From positions 62,001 through 126,000 of the forward strand of contig JAJFKC010000030.1 in NCBI GenBank assembly GCA_021773435.1: a DNA stretch of 64,000 bases, read 5' to 3'. This document shows positions 17,141 to 27,304 of the stretch, in pieces. Source of the DNA: Porticoccaceae bacterium (GTDB lineage Bacteria; Pseudomonadota; Gammaproteobacteria; Pseudomonadales; Porticoccaceae). Position 1 is the first letter of the stretch; every line of letters begins with the position of its first letter. The position numbers and the translations under genes were made by a program. The notes below the pieces were generated by a model. That model ran no database searches. It worked only from the letters and a program-made list of their open reading frames with translations, and had not been told where the DNA came from.

Positions 17141-18868
17141 TTAAATTCTTGATCCGGTGACTTCAATATCGGCCATTTGCCAAATCTGATTAAAGGTTTC
17201 GCTAAGTTCTGTAGCTTCCTCAGTTTTGCCCTGGGCCTCAAGCGCATTGACCAGTCCGCGCATGGACCAGCCGTTGCGGGGATATTCTTCAAGGTCTCGA
17301 CGATAAACCGCTTCTGCGTCAGCATTACGTCCCGCTTCCACGAGGGCCTGGCCGAGGGATTGTCTTGTAGGGTAGTACCAGAAGGGTGGCTCGGTATAAG
17401 GCAGGCTATCCTGCTGCGCGACGGCTTTTTCAAAATATTGAATCGCCTTGCCATGGTTATCCTGACGATAGGCCAGTTCGCCCAGTAATAAATTATCTGC
17501 GATATTCAGCAGGGTGCTGGCCGGGAAATCTCGGCGATCTAAAAAGTTTATTGATGCGGTTTCGGCCAGCGGCGGAATCTGTGCCTGCTCGGCCCGGGCC
17601 GCATCGAGGTCGCCTATCGCGGCATAAGCAACACCTTTTGCGTAATGCCTGATCCCCGCAGAAAAATTATATTTTTCTGGCTCCTCCGGGTGATCCATTA
17701 TTTCCTGCCATTTGCCAAAGCGCACGTAAGAGAGCAGGGGAATAGTGCGAAAAAACTCTATGGTCGGGAACTGCTCGACCTGTTCTAACTTAATATTTTT
17801 TGCAACACGAAGGGCCGATTCTATTGACAGTTCGCTGCGTCCTTCCATCGTGGATGCCGCCCACAGAAAGTGGATGTTATGTGGATAATAAAGGGCCGGG
17901 TAGAAGCCCTGAGCGTTACATTGGGCGATGTATTCTTCGTCTATGCGAGCTGCTTCAATATTTGCGCTGGAGGCGTCATGATACCGGCCTAAACGCCAAT
18001 AGATGTGCGCGGGCATATGAACCAGGTGCCCAGCGCCAGGCACCAGTGCCGCTAAACGATCAGCACTAGCTTCGGCTCGATCTGGCGCCGATGACGCTTC
18101 TACGGCATGGATATAGAGATGAATTGCTAGTGGGTGATTGGGAGATTTTTCGAGCACACGTTCAAGCGACGAAATGACTTTAACAGTATCTGGTTTTGGA
18201 TTGCCATCATCCGCCCAGTAGTTCCATGGCATGGTATTCATCAGGGCTTCGGCATAAAGGGCAGCGGCGTCCATATCATCTGGGTATTTTTCCGCAAGCT
18301 GACCCATTGTTGCGGCATAGGCTTCATCAAGGGGAGCGCGGGGAGTCGAAGCATCGCCGTTATATCGCGCACTTAAGGCCTTGATGTAATCCTGCTCTTG
18401 CTCGCTTGCCTGGTCAGCCAGAAGGAGCGCCTTCTGTAATGCGATATAGGCTATTTCACGATCTTTGTCGGCCATAATGGCCTTACCATTACTCGTGACA
18501 TTGATATTTGGTCCAGTTGCCAGCGCTTCACCCCAGTAGCACATAGCACAATTTGGGTCGAGCTTCTGGGCAGCCTTAAAGCTGCGGATCGATTCCGCAT
18601 GATTGAATGCAAAAGCCAGTATTAGCCCTTGATCGAAATAGCGTTGAGCGCCCGGAGCACTGGTTGTGATGTTATGGCGATGGGTACCCATACCTGCAAA
18701 TAATGGCGCCCCGGCACGGGCAATCAACTGTGCTTCGGTTTCGACGTCGGCTTTAGTCTGCTCGCTTTGTCCATCCTGCTTACTAACGGGTCCATCACAT
18801 GCACTGAGGAGCAGCGCGACACCAAGTACTAACGAGAAACCAAGTGATCTAACCAATTCTAATTTCAT
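17141..18868 (-). CDS. TPR-repeat lipoprotein
   Basis: This 575-residue protein starts MKLELVRSLGFSLVLGVALL with a lipobox LSAC at residues 21-24. The mature part is helical with tetratricopeptide-like repeats, for example ESIRSFKAAQKLDPNCAMCY near residue 90, RVLEKSPNHPLAIHLYIHAV near 230, and AIQYFEKAVAQQ and AEAVYRRDLEEYP near the end. The segment CAMCYWGEALATGPN with a CxxC pair and the HMPAHIYWRLGRY segment recur in a family of exported TPR proteins of unknown role. It lies upstream of the aldehyde dehydrogenase on the same strand and probably forms an operon with it. A scaffold role is inferred only from TPRs. Confidence 0.82.
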   Translation of the reverse strand: MKLELVRSLGFSLVLGVALLLSACDGPVSKQDGQSEQTKADVETEAQLIARAGAPLFAGMGTHRHNITTSAPGAQRYFDQGLILAFAFNHAESIRSFKAAQKLDPNCAMCYWGEALATGPNINVTSNGKAIMADKDREIAYIALQKALLLADQASEQEQDYIKALSARYNGDASTPRAPLDEAYAATMGQLAEKYPDDMDAAALYAEALMNTMPWNYWADDGNPKPDTVKVISSLERVLEKSPNHPLAIHLYIHAVEASSAPDRAEASADRLAALVPGAGHLVHMPAHIYWRLGRYHDASSANIEAARIDEEYIAQCNAQGFYPALYYPHNIHFLWAASTMEGRSELSIESALRVAKNIKLEQVEQFPTIEFFRTIPLLSYVRFGKWQEIMDHPEEPEKYNFSAGIRHYAKGVAYAAIGDLDAARAEQAQIPPLAETASINFLDRRDFPASTLLNIADNLLLGELAYRQDNHGKAIQYFEKAVAQQDSLPYTEPPFWYYPTRQSLGQALVEAGRNADAEAVYRRDLEEYPRNGWSMRGLVNALEAQGKTEEATELSETFNQIWQMADIEVTGSRI

Positions 18869-19451
18869 AACATATGCCTCAATTTAGGAAGATTGGCCCA
18901 GTCGAAACTCGTTGGGGTTGGTGGCCTTTTCCCTATTTAATTCTAGTAGATCTTTTTCACGATGCCATTTCCCGTGCAGGAATAACCAAACGGGACGAAA
19001 TCGCTAAACTTTGCCCATAGGACGAGGGAGCACTAACTTAATACGGCACTAACACCAAGAATACAGATCATCTCGGCGGCTTCGCCAATGAAGTAGGTAT
19101 CGATGGCGAGCCTAGTAGTTTCTGGGTTTATTGACATGATTGTCTTACGACCTTGACGGTTATTGGGTTAAAGGATCCTTTGTTGTTTCGCTGAATAATT
19201 CAACTCGGCCTATAATCAACTTACACGATACGCTAGTTACCTGGTTCAACCAACACGGTGTGGGCATCATCACCTTTGTTCTGACCTTTCAAGTTTATCT
19301 TTACCTGGGCTGATGGTTCCGGATTCATCATGGACGGTATTTGTGTTGTAGTTCTCAAAATTGGCAAGAAATACCGAGTATCTAGTTAATGTATTACTTT
19401 AGAATAGTATGGTAAAGTTCCATCCTATCTAATTGATATATTGACTAAAAT
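18869..19451. other. 583-bp intergenic region without a convincing gene
   Basis: This stretch separates the TPR lipoprotein gene (minus) from mshL (plus), so promoters for both are expected here. I saw no strong hairpin, tRNA or repeat. A 32-residue minus-strand frame (19233-19331, starting MMNPEPSAQVKINLKG) is open but lacks a ribosome site and is not called. The 100 bases before mshL are AT-rich, fitting a promoter. Confidence 0.6.
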
Positions 19452-21128
19452 ATGATCAAAATAAGAATAATTGGCAGAATTGCTGCGCTGTCATCAATCC
19501 TCCTGTTTGCTTGCGCATCGCCACCGACTAAAATTTCAGACCAGCACATTAATGCCGATAGTGAAACGGGTGTTATTGCAGGACAGATTCCCGCTCCGGT
19601 ATTAAGCCCTACTTTGCACCATGTAGGTTCCGATAAAGGGGAGGAGGAATTTTATTCTGTCGTCGTAAATGATGTTGATTTGCGTGGATTATTGTTTGCC
19701 CTGAGCCGGGACGCTGCTTTAAATATCGATATTGCATCAGATATTGAGGGGCGCGTTACCATAAACGCTGTAGACCAAACCTTGTTCCAGATTCTTGATC
19801 GTATTGTTGTGCTGTCGGATATCCGTTATAGCTATGTAAATAATGTTTTAGTTATAGAAAAAGATCGACCATATTTTGTTCACTACGATGTGGATTACCT
19901 TAATATGGATCGATCAAGTCACTCTTTGGTGTCGATATCGACAGAAGTAGCGACAACGGGTGTTGGCGCGGTAGAGGGCGGGTCAACTGGCGGTGGAAGT
20001 GGTAACAATAATTCCTCAACAGTTATTGAAAACGTATCAGGCAACCATTTTTGGCAAACGTTGGTGCAGAATATTCAGGCAATCGTGTATGGCGGCGATA
20101 GTACCCAGTCGGTTTTGTTTGGTGATGCGGGTGGAGATGAAGGGGGCGAGAGCGCGGAATTAGACCAGGCACAAAACGTAGAAAACAGCATTATTGTCAA
20201 CGCTGAAAGTGGCACTCTGACTATCAAGGCTACGCAAAAAACCCATCAGCAAATACAGGCGTTTTTGGATGAGGTGGTCGATGGCGCAAAACGCCAGGTA
20301 TTGATTGAAGCGAGCATTATCGAAGTAGAGCTTAATGATGATTTTCAAGCTGGGGTAGATTGGACTCGATTGATACAGAACGGCGCAAGTGGTCTCAACT
20401 TCACCCAGAGCTTGCTCGGCGCCAATCTAAGCGGCGCACCGGTCTCAACCGTTACTTACACCGGTTCTGGCAAGCATGATATCAATGCCACTTTGAGTTT
20501 GTTAAGCGAGTTTGGTAATGCCAAGGTGTTGTCTACGCCTAAGCTTATGGTTTTAAACAATCAAACTGCACTATTAAAAGTCGTCGATAATCTGATTTAT
20601 TTCACTATTGATGTCGAAGAGGATGTGCAAGACAACTTTGTCAATCGGACATTTACGTCTGATATTCATAGTGTGCCTGTCGGGTTAGTGATGAGTGTCA
20701 CCCCACAAATATCGACTGTTGATACGGTAACCCTAAGTGTTCGCCCCACTATTTCACGAGTCTTGAGGTTTGTCACAGACCCTAACCCGGCGTTGGCTGC
20801 GAGTGATACGGTAAGCTTAATCCCTGAGATTTCTGTGCGCGAGATGGAATCGGTGATGCAAATTGAAGGTGGTGATACAGCAATTATTGGTGGTTTGATG
20901 CAAGATCAGCACGAGGAAGATACTTCTGGAGTGCCTGGGCTTTCGAAGCTTCCATATATTGGCGATCTATTTAGTTACCGGAATAATAGCTATTCCAAAT
21001 CGGAGCTGATTGTTTTCATCCGTCCAACAATAATAAAACGGGCAAGTTTGGCAAGTAAAGAGTTAAGCGTGTATCGCAACTATTTACCTGGAAATATCGT
21101 GGAGCCGGGCAATGGGTCAACGGAGTAA
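19452..21128 (+). CDS. mshL: MSHA-type pilus secretin MshL
   Basis: This 558-residue protein has a lipoprotein signal with Cys21 (SSILLFAC). A short N-terminal domain follows, with DVDLRGLLFALSRDAALNID, the STN/secretin N-domain, around residues 75-140. The C-terminal secretin channel (about 275-545) shows VLSTPKLMVLNNQTALLKV, IEGGDTAIIGGLM and LSKLPYIGDLFSYR, standard for PilQ/GspD-type outer-membrane rings. A Gly/Ser-rich linker (GGSTGGGSGNNNSS) lies near residue 180. It forms the outer-membrane pore of the pilus. It is the first gene of a run continuing with mshN six bases downstream. Ribosome-site match at the ATG is weak. Confidence 0.92.
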   Translation: MIKIRIIGRIAALSSILLFACASPPTKISDQHINADSETGVIAGQIPAPVLSPTLHHVGSDKGEEEFYSVVVNDVDLRGLLFALSRDAALNIDIASDIEGRVTINAVDQTLFQILDRIVVLSDIRYSYVNNVLVIEKDRPYFVHYDVDYLNMDRSSHSLVSISTEVATTGVGAVEGGSTGGGSGNNNSSTVIENVSGNHFWQTLVQNIQAIVYGGDSTQSVLFGDAGGDEGGESAELDQAQNVENSIIVNAESGTLTIKATQKTHQQIQAFLDEVVDGAKRQVLIEASIIEVELNDDFQAGVDWTRLIQNGASGLNFTQSLLGANLSGAPVSTVTYTGSGKHDINATLSLLSEFGNAKVLSTPKLMVLNNQTALLKVVDNLIYFTIDVEEDVQDNFVNRTFTSDIHSVPVGLVMSVTPQISTVDTVTLSVRPTISRVLRFVTDPNPALAASDTVSLIPEISVREMESVMQIEGGDTAIIGGLMQDQHEEDTSGVPGLSKLPYIGDLFSYRNNSYSKSELIVFIRPTIIKRASLASKELSVYRNYLPGNIVEPGNGSTE

Positions 21129-21134
21129 AAACCG

Positions 21135-22721
21135 GTGAGTCTTTTACTGGACGCCCTCAAAGAGGCGGCGAAAGGACGAAAAGAGGCAGAAAGAGTTGAC
21201 GATCCAGCTCCGCCTCAAGAAGAGAGGCTTGCTTTAGATCTTGATCCAGAACCAGGGCCGCAACCCGGTCTAACAACAGAATCACCAAAAAGTATCAGTC
21301 CAGAAGTTTCTGTTACTTCTGATTCAGACCCTGTGAGTAATAGTCAAAGAGCAACGGATTTTGCCGGCAGCGCCTCCGAAGAAAAACTTCAAGATACAGA
21401 CGCTTCACAAAATAAGACTGTTAAAGATAAGGAGACATTGACACTGACCCCGCTTGCCGAGGGGAGTTTCTCGAGTCAGAGCTCGCCAGCGGCAGAACGC
21501 CATGAAGATTTAGCCCATCCTCATCATAACCAGGGCCGCAATTTGGCCACAAATGTCTTTCAAAACCGAGTGAAGCCTAGCCCGTTAGTTAGGTACGGAA
21601 TTCCGATAGTGCTTGTTCTGCTGGGGTTTTTTGTGGTGACAGGTGCGGTGCTGTATCTCAACGGGGACTGGTCTACTGGCAGCCCTAAGTTGCCAAATCA
21701 GCAGGGGGGATGGGAGGACGATTCTCTAGAAAAGAGCGTAATGGGATCAACGGGGGTAACTAATAATGAAATCGTATCGACAAATCTGGAAAGTGCTCGG
21801 GAAATAGAGGGTTCCGCTTTACAAGAAAGCTCTAAAGGTCAGCTGGCGGTATCTCCATCCATTAACCTTAACAATTCAAAAGTGAATGATGGGACTCTGA
21901 TAGAGAAACAGGAAGTTATTAATTCAATTACGGAAGAATCAACGGAACAAGAGATCGGCTCGACGGGTGTGTTGATATCTGACAAAAATCCATCCGTAGC
22001 TAGCCAGGCAGATAGATATATGGCCGCGCGAGAGAATATGCGACCTGGCAACTACGGTAACGAAGCCGGGCGTGATTTATCCGGAGACACAACTGAAACT
22101 GTAGCCAGTGGTATTAAAATCAGCAAAAGACAAATGCCCGATTATGCTCTGCGTGAAAGATCTATCATTGAACGAGCACTTCAACAAGGCGACATGGATC
22201 TAGCTGAAGAGGGATATCGTCGAGTATTGAAGTTAAAATCTGATGACGTTAGTGCGATGGTCGGGCTAGCCAATATCCTGTCTAATCGTGGCTTATTGGC
22301 GCAAGCTAAAAACGCTTATTTTTCGGTGCTAAATAAAAACCCTGAAAATCTTTTTGCCAAAGTAGGTTTGATTAATATTGAGGCCATGGATTCAAGCAAT
22401 CTTGCCGCAGGTAGCCAGCTCAAGCAATTGCTTGTCGATTATCCAGATCAGCATATTCTCCACGCAAGTCTGGGTAGCTTCTATGTCCGCCGAAACAACT
22501 GGCCGGCAGCTCAAGCCGCCTATTTTGAAGCGCTTTCTCTTGATTCTGAAAACCCAGACTATGCGTTTAATTTAGCCGTTAGTCTAGATCAAATGAATAA
22601 ACCCGAAATCGCTGTACGCTACTATAGAAGGGCGTTAGAGCTCCTCAGCAAACAGGCCGCCGGGTTCTCTGAGAGTGATATTCGGCGACGTTTGCAGGAA
22701 TTGTCAAAGGTTTTGCCATGA
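21135..22721 (+). CDS. mshN: MshN-like TPR pilus assembly protein
   Basis: This 528-residue protein starts at a GTG with MSLLLDALKEAAKGRKEAER, the typical MshN/GspB-like cytoplasmic beginning. A long acidic linker and a membrane segment (about residues 154-175, YGIPIVLVLLGFFVVTG) follow, then another disordered stretch. TPR repeats lie near the C-terminus (about 350-515): GDMDLAEEGYRRVLKLKSD, AKNAYFSVLNKNPEN, AQAAYFEALSLDSENPDY. In Vibrio and Shewanella, MshN is encoded with mshL and mshE and is thought to organise the secretion complex. It overlaps mshE by four bases. Confidence 0.85.
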   Translation: MSLLLDALKEAAKGRKEAERVDDPAPPQEERLALDLDPEPGPQPGLTTESPKSISPEVSVTSDSDPVSNSQRATDFAGSASEEKLQDTDASQNKTVKDKETLTLTPLAEGSFSSQSSPAAERHEDLAHPHHNQGRNLATNVFQNRVKPSPLVRYGIPIVLVLLGFFVVTGAVLYLNGDWSTGSPKLPNQQGGWEDDSLEKSVMGSTGVTNNEIVSTNLESAREIEGSALQESSKGQLAVSPSINLNNSKVNDGTLIEKQEVINSITEESTEQEIGSTGVLISDKNPSVASQADRYMAARENMRPGNYGNEAGRDLSGDTTETVASGIKISKRQMPDYALRERSIIERALQQGDMDLAEEGYRRVLKLKSDDVSAMVGLANILSNRGLLAQAKNAYFSVLNKNPENLFAKVGLINIEAMDSSNLAAGSQLKQLLVDYPDQHILHASLGSFYVRRNNWPAAQAAYFEALSLDSENPDYAFNLAVSLDQMNKPEIAVRYYRRALELLSKQAAGFSESDIRRRLQELSKVLP

Positions 22722-24442
22722 GCTCTGCTGCGGTTCAGTCTGCACCCAAGAAAAAGAGAATCGGTGACCAGCTGATTGATAAGGGCGTTATTGGCCCGGA
22801 CCAACTGAAAATTGCGTTACTCGAACAGAAGCGATCACCTGCCAAATTGGGTGAAATACTCGTCAACCTTGGGTTTTTAACCGAGTCTGTTCTTAACGAC
22901 GCGCTAGGTGAATCACTTGGCTATGACAGCGTTAAACTTAACGATGTAGTGCCGGATGCAGAGGCTTTCGCCTTTATCGACAAAGAACTAGCCACGAAAC
23001 TCAATGTTATGCCGTTCAGCTTCGATCCCGATCAAAATAAATTAATGATCGCGATGTCTGATACTTTCGATATTTTGTTACTTGATCGTATTGATGCGCT
23101 GCTACCAGCCGAGATACAGGTGGAGCCTGTGCTAAGCAGTGATGCGGACATTATTGCTGCCATCGACCGTTTTTATGGATATGAATTATCTATAGACGGT
23201 ATTTTGCAGGAGATTGAGACAGGTGAGGTTGACGCACAGACACAGAATATTGAGCGTGCCGAATACAGTCACCCAACGGTTCGTTTGGTCGATGCATTTC
23301 TAACCGATGCGGTCAAACAAGGTGCATCGGATATACATTTTGAGCCGGAAGAAGGTTTTTTACGGGTGCGTTATCGCATCGATGGTGTGCTCCGCCAAGT
23401 AAGAAGTTTGCACAGGAAATACTGGCCATCCATTGTCGTTAGAGTAAAAGTGCTTGCTGACATGAACATTGCTGAAACACGAGCGCCTCAGGATGGCCAT
23501 ATATCGCTGAAAATTTCTGGATTTCCGATTGATTTCAGAGTCGCGGCCCAGCCAACCGTGCATGGAGAAAATATTGTTCTGCGTATTCTGGACAGGAGTA
23601 AAGCGATTATTCCGCTGGACGATCTCGATATCCCGGACCATCATCGCACTACGCTGAAACTTATGATGGCTCGGCCCGAAGGTATTATTCTGGTGACTGG
23701 ACCTACTGGTAGCGGCAAGACGACAACACTCTACTCCTTGCTTAACCACTTAAACGATGAAACCGTAAACATAATGACGTTGGAGGATCCGGTTGAATAT
23801 TCTATGAATATGATTCGACAGTCATCCTTAAATTCGTCAGTCAAAATGGATTTTGCCGATGGTATTCGCTCATTAATGCGTCAAGACCCCGATATTATCC
23901 TGGTCGGCGAGATGCGAGATCTTGATACTGCCAACATGGGTTTTAGGGCGGCGATGACAGGCCATCAGGTATTTTCAACCTTGCATACAAACTCCGCTCT
24001 CGGATCATTTGCGCGATTGTTGGACATCGGAATCCAGCCAGGCATTGTTGCTGGCAATATCATTGGTGTGGTTGCGCAAAGACTGATTCGCAAATTATGT
24101 ATCGATTGTCGCGAGCAGGTTGCACCAGGTGAAATCGAAAGGCAGTTATTGGCGACTTCGGGGCATGTCCCGGAATATATCTACCAAGCAGTGGGCTGTG
24201 AACGCTGTGGACAAAGAGGCTACAAAGGGCGTCTGGCATTGTTAGAGATTCTTAAAATGGACGATGACCTGGACGAGCTTGTTGCCAAAAGTGCTTCAGT
24301 CCGAGCACTCGGAGAATTGGCGGAATCAAAAGGTTTTACTCGCCTCATTGACGATGGTCTGGCCCGTGTTCATATCGGCGATACGACTCTCGATGAATTA
24401 TCACGGGCGGTAGATTTTAGCGCCAGGTTAAACCCGACATGA
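22718..24442 (+). CDS. mshE: MshE pilus extension ATPase with cyclic di-GMP-binding MshEN motifs
   Basis: This 574-residue GspE/PilB-type ATPase powers pilus extension. The N-terminus carries two MshEN motifs: RIGDQLIDKGVIGPDQLKI with ALLEQ following (residues about 12-35), and KLGEILVNLGFLTESVLNDA a short distance later. Both match the R/K-[LI]-G-x-x-[LVI]-[VI]-x-x-G pattern known to bind cyclic di-GMP. The motor has Walker A GPTGSGKTTTLYS at about residue 328, an Asp box and Walker B region PDIILVGEMRDLDTA at about 390, and the Cys motif CIDC...CERC near residue 465-495. It is translationally coupled to mshN (ATGAGC overlap) and followed by mshG. Confidence 0.94.
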   Translation: MSSAAVQSAPKKKRIGDQLIDKGVIGPDQLKIALLEQKRSPAKLGEILVNLGFLTESVLNDALGESLGYDSVKLNDVVPDAEAFAFIDKELATKLNVMPFSFDPDQNKLMIAMSDTFDILLLDRIDALLPAEIQVEPVLSSDADIIAAIDRFYGYELSIDGILQEIETGEVDAQTQNIERAEYSHPTVRLVDAFLTDAVKQGASDIHFEPEEGFLRVRYRIDGVLRQVRSLHRKYWPSIVVRVKVLADMNIAETRAPQDGHISLKISGFPIDFRVAAQPTVHGENIVLRILDRSKAIIPLDDLDIPDHHRTTLKLMMARPEGIILVTGPTGSGKTTTLYSLLNHLNDETVNIMTLEDPVEYSMNMIRQSSLNSSVKMDFADGIRSLMRQDPDIILVGEMRDLDTANMGFRAAMTGHQVFSTLHTNSALGSFARLLDIGIQPGIVAGNIIGVVAQRLIRKLCIDCREQVAPGEIERQLLATSGHVPEYIYQAVGCERCGQRGYKGRLALLEILKMDDDLDELVAKSASVRALGELAESKGFTRLIDDGLARVHIGDTTLDELSRAVDFSARLNPT

Positions 24443-24452
24443 GTCTACGATA

Positions 24453-25658
24453 ATGGCGCAGTTTGCATACAAGGCCATCGACCGAAAGGGTAAGCGAATC
24501 ACTGGCTCAATCGCGGCAAACAACATCGAAGACCTGGAGTTTCGTCTCGATAAATATGGTCACGAATTAATTAGTGCCAAACCGGCAAAAAAACACAGTC
24601 GATTATTCTCTGGCTCTAGCATTGATCGACGCGCCCTAATTGTATTCTTTATCGATTTAGAGCAAATGGCTGGCGCTGGCATAGCCATTATAGATGCCTT
24701 GATTGAAATGCGCGACAGTGCCTCATCATATGCCATGCAGGAAATGACTGCGGGGTTGATCGAAGGAATTTCTGGCGGGCAGACACTATCGGAAGCTATG
24801 GAAGAGCACCCTCGAATATTTAATGAGATGACGACAAAACTGATTGTTGCAGGCGAACAAACGGGCAATATGGTACACATTTTTGGCGAACTCAAGGACA
24901 CATTGCGCTGGCAGGACGATGTAATTAATAAAACTAGAAAACTGTTGATGTATCCGTTGTTTGTAGGCGTGATCGTATTTTCGGTGATCTGCTTTTTGAT
25001 GATCTACCTGGTGCCTAAACTGGTTAGCTTTATTTTATCGATGGGCCAGGATGTGCCTTTGGTCACTCGGGTGCTTATTTATGTATCTGAAATATTTGTC
25101 AATTACTGGGGGTTTATTCTTGTGGCTCCTCCCATTTTGTTCCTGGTGGGTAAACAGGTGTTAAAACAAAGTGTTCGAGCGCGGTACTGGTTTGATGAGC
25201 ATAAGTTAAAAATCCCCCTTATGGGTGAAGCGCTAAAAAAAATTATGCTATCGCGCTTTACCCGTAATTTCGCGCTGCTTTATGACGCTGGAATCAGCGT
25301 ACTTGATTGCCTGGAAATCAGTAAAGAAACCGTTACCAATGCATACTTAGCGGGCGAGCTCGCCTATACACGTCAACAAATAGAGGAAGGCGCCAGCATA
25401 AACGAAGCATTTACCAAAGCTGAATTATTTCCAGCCCTGGTGTTGCGAATGATTCAGGTAGGGGAAGTGACTGGCGGGTTGGGTAAGTCCCTTGCCAACG
25501 TGAGCGACTTTTACACGCGGGATGTCAACGATTTGATCGACAAAGTTCAAGCCATGATCGAGCCTTTCATGACTGTTTTTATGGGTTTGATCCTGGGCTG
25601 GATTATGTTGGCGGTGCTCGGCCCCATCTATGACACCATTAGTACGATACAGTTTTGA
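24453..25658 (+). CDS. mshG: MshG inner-membrane platform protein (GspF family)
   Basis: This 401-residue protein has the GspF/PilC duplication. Each half opens with a cytoplasmic helical domain (FFIDLEQMAGAGIAIIDALI; TRNFALLYDAGISVLDCLEI) with a conserved QTLSEAM/SINEAF Gly-Ala pattern. Membrane segments occur near 170-190, 215-235 and 370-395 (GLILGWIMLAVLGPIY). It anchors the pilus motor in the inner membrane. It follows mshE by ten bases and overlaps the next gene's TTG start. Confidence 0.92.
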   Translation: MAQFAYKAIDRKGKRITGSIAANNIEDLEFRLDKYGHELISAKPAKKHSRLFSGSSIDRRALIVFFIDLEQMAGAGIAIIDALIEMRDSASSYAMQEMTAGLIEGISGGQTLSEAMEEHPRIFNEMTTKLIVAGEQTGNMVHIFGELKDTLRWQDDVINKTRKLLMYPLFVGVIVFSVICFLMIYLVPKLVSFILSMGQDVPLVTRVLIYVSEIFVNYWGFILVAPPILFLVGKQVLKQSVRARYWFDEHKLKIPLMGEALKKIMLSRFTRNFALLYDAGISVLDCLEISKETVTNAYLAGELAYTRQQIEEGASINEAFTKAELFPALVLRMIQVGEVTGGLGKSLANVSDFYTRDVNDLIDKVQAMIEPFMTVFMGLILGWIMLAVLGPIYDTISTIQF

Positions 25659-27304
25659 GCGGCTTAAATGTGAAAAAAGAAAAAACAATTTTTCGCTTTA
25701 CCGACCAGAAGCTGCTCGTCTACCGATGGGCAGACGAGCAGCTATCCATCGAAGCCTGTTACTCTTTACACGAGCCGGAAAGCGAATCGCTTTTTGATGA
25801 GACGAGCCAGCACTGGAAAGACACGTTTGGCTACATACTGCTGGATTTGTCCAGCGAGGAGTTTCATCAGGAACAACTGCCTCATATCCACGGCAAAGAT
25901 CGCAATCGGATGCTCGAAAGAAAACTGAATAAACTATTTCCAACCAGCGAATACACCAGTTTTAAATTATTGGAAAGGCAAAAAACCGATCGTCGGGACG
26001 ACCTCTATCTGTTGGCCGGTGTCACTGAGATATCCACCATCGAACCATACATGGATATCCTGGTTGCCCAAGGCATAGAAATATGCAGCGTATATTCCAT
26101 GCCCCTGTTGATCCCGGAAATAATAAAGCCGCTGAACCGCGAAGCACAGGCAATCGTGATTGTTGCTGAGCAAGAAGTCGAGGGCAAACTTACCTATCGC
26201 CAAACCTTTTATGACAAGGATCGGCCCTATTTCAGCCGAGTTAGCTCGACAGAGAGCGATGATAGCGAACAGTTAGCCGCAACCATCAACCGAGAAATAG
26301 AGCGAACCTGGCAATATCTAAACAGCCGGCGCATGTTGACTCAGGGTGGCGAACTGCAGGTTCTGCTTATCGTTCCCCGCGCAGTTGGGGCCGCTCTCGA
26401 TATCAGCGCTCGGGCCGAAAATTGCAGTTACGTGTTTGTCAGGCCAGCAGAGTTGGTGGCCCATCACGGTGCCAGCGATATCGCCGAGCAAGTCAATTTC
26501 ACCTCCCTCGCTGCGTTTATGCTAGGGAAAAAGCCTCGTCGGAAAGCCCATTATAAGCCTGAAAAACTGGCTTTTTTCAGGCGCCATCAACAACTTAACC
26601 GATATTTGTTTGCTGCCAGTATTACCGCCGTAGTGCTTTCTCTTGCGATATTTACAAACAGTTTTTTGACCGCTAGAAGTATCGACCAATCGGCGAATCA
26701 GCTCGGCATACGATTAGCCAGCACTGGCGAGCAACTACAGACTTTGCAGGACTGGTTTAAAGATCGCGATACTTCACCTGAAAAAATGAGATCCGTGGTG
26801 ACGGCCGCAAGAAACCTTGCCAAGCCGAACCCGCTACCGAGTCAGGTATTCGAAGTGATCAGCGCTGGTTATCAACATTTTGACGACCTGTCGATTACCG
26901 CGCTCGAATGGAAGGTCGTCGCTGTTGCCTGGCAGGGCGGCCTTTTTAATGAAAACGACGGTGGTGATTTGCAATCCGCGGTGACATCACAACAACGTGT
27001 AGAAGCCAGCATGGATCCCGAAGACGATTCTGGTCTCGACCTTTCTAGTCCGCCGAACCCGACAAAAAAAGTGCAAGTTATGCTGGCCGGCGAGATAGAT
27101 AACTTTAGTGGTAACTACCGCCTGGCTATCGAGCGAATAGAATCCTTTGCCAAAGTGCTGGAACTACACGAGGCCGTGGCGCAGGTGGCTATCAAAAAAT
27201 TGCCTCTCGATATTCATCCGAGCACCGATGTCAATCGGTCAGTGGCGGAACGGGCACCACCCTCCTTTGAAATCGAATTTGAAATTGAGCGGGACTACCT
27301 GTGA
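25655..27304 (+). CDS. mshI: MshI/GspL-like bitopic pilus platform protein
   Basis: This 549-residue protein has a cytoplasmic N-terminal half with a PilM/GspL-like actin-type appearance (LLDLSSEEFHQEQLPHIHGK, IVIVAEQEVEGKLTYRQTFY), then one membrane helix at about residues 318-340 (YLFAASITAVVLSLAIFTNS), then a periplasmic PilN-like C-terminal part. This combination is expected for the MshI/GspL component linking the ATPase to the periplasmic ring. The start is a TTG overlapping the mshG stop (TTGA); a GTG at 25670 is possible. The gene symbol rests on synteny and architecture, not close recognition. Confidence 0.72.
   Translation: MSGLNVKKEKTIFRFTDQKLLVYRWADEQLSIEACYSLHEPESESLFDETSQHWKDTFGYILLDLSSEEFHQEQLPHIHGKDRNRMLERKLNKLFPTSEYTSFKLLERQKTDRRDDLYLLAGVTEISTIEPYMDILVAQGIEICSVYSMPLLIPEIIKPLNREAQAIVIVAEQEVEGKLTYRQTFYDKDRPYFSRVSSTESDDSEQLAATINREIERTWQYLNSRRMLTQGGELQVLLIVPRAVGAALDISARAENCSYVFVRPAELVAHHGASDIAEQVNFTSLAAFMLGKKPRRKAHYKPEKLAFFRRHQQLNRYLFAASITAVVLSLAIFTNSFLTARSIDQSANQLGIRLASTGEQLQTLQDWFKDRDTSPEKMRSVVTAARNLAKPNPLPSQVFEVISAGYQHFDDLSITALEWKVVAVAWQGGLFNENDGGDLQSAVTSQQRVEASMDPEDDSGLDLSSPPNPTKKVQVMLAGEIDNFSGNYRLAIERIESFAKVLELHEAVAQVAIKKLPLDIHPSTDVNRSVAERAPPSFEIEFEIERDYL

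Noticed and set aside
19233-19331. Short minus-strand frame in the gap before mshL
   Set aside because: Only 32 residues, no ribosome site, no known motif.
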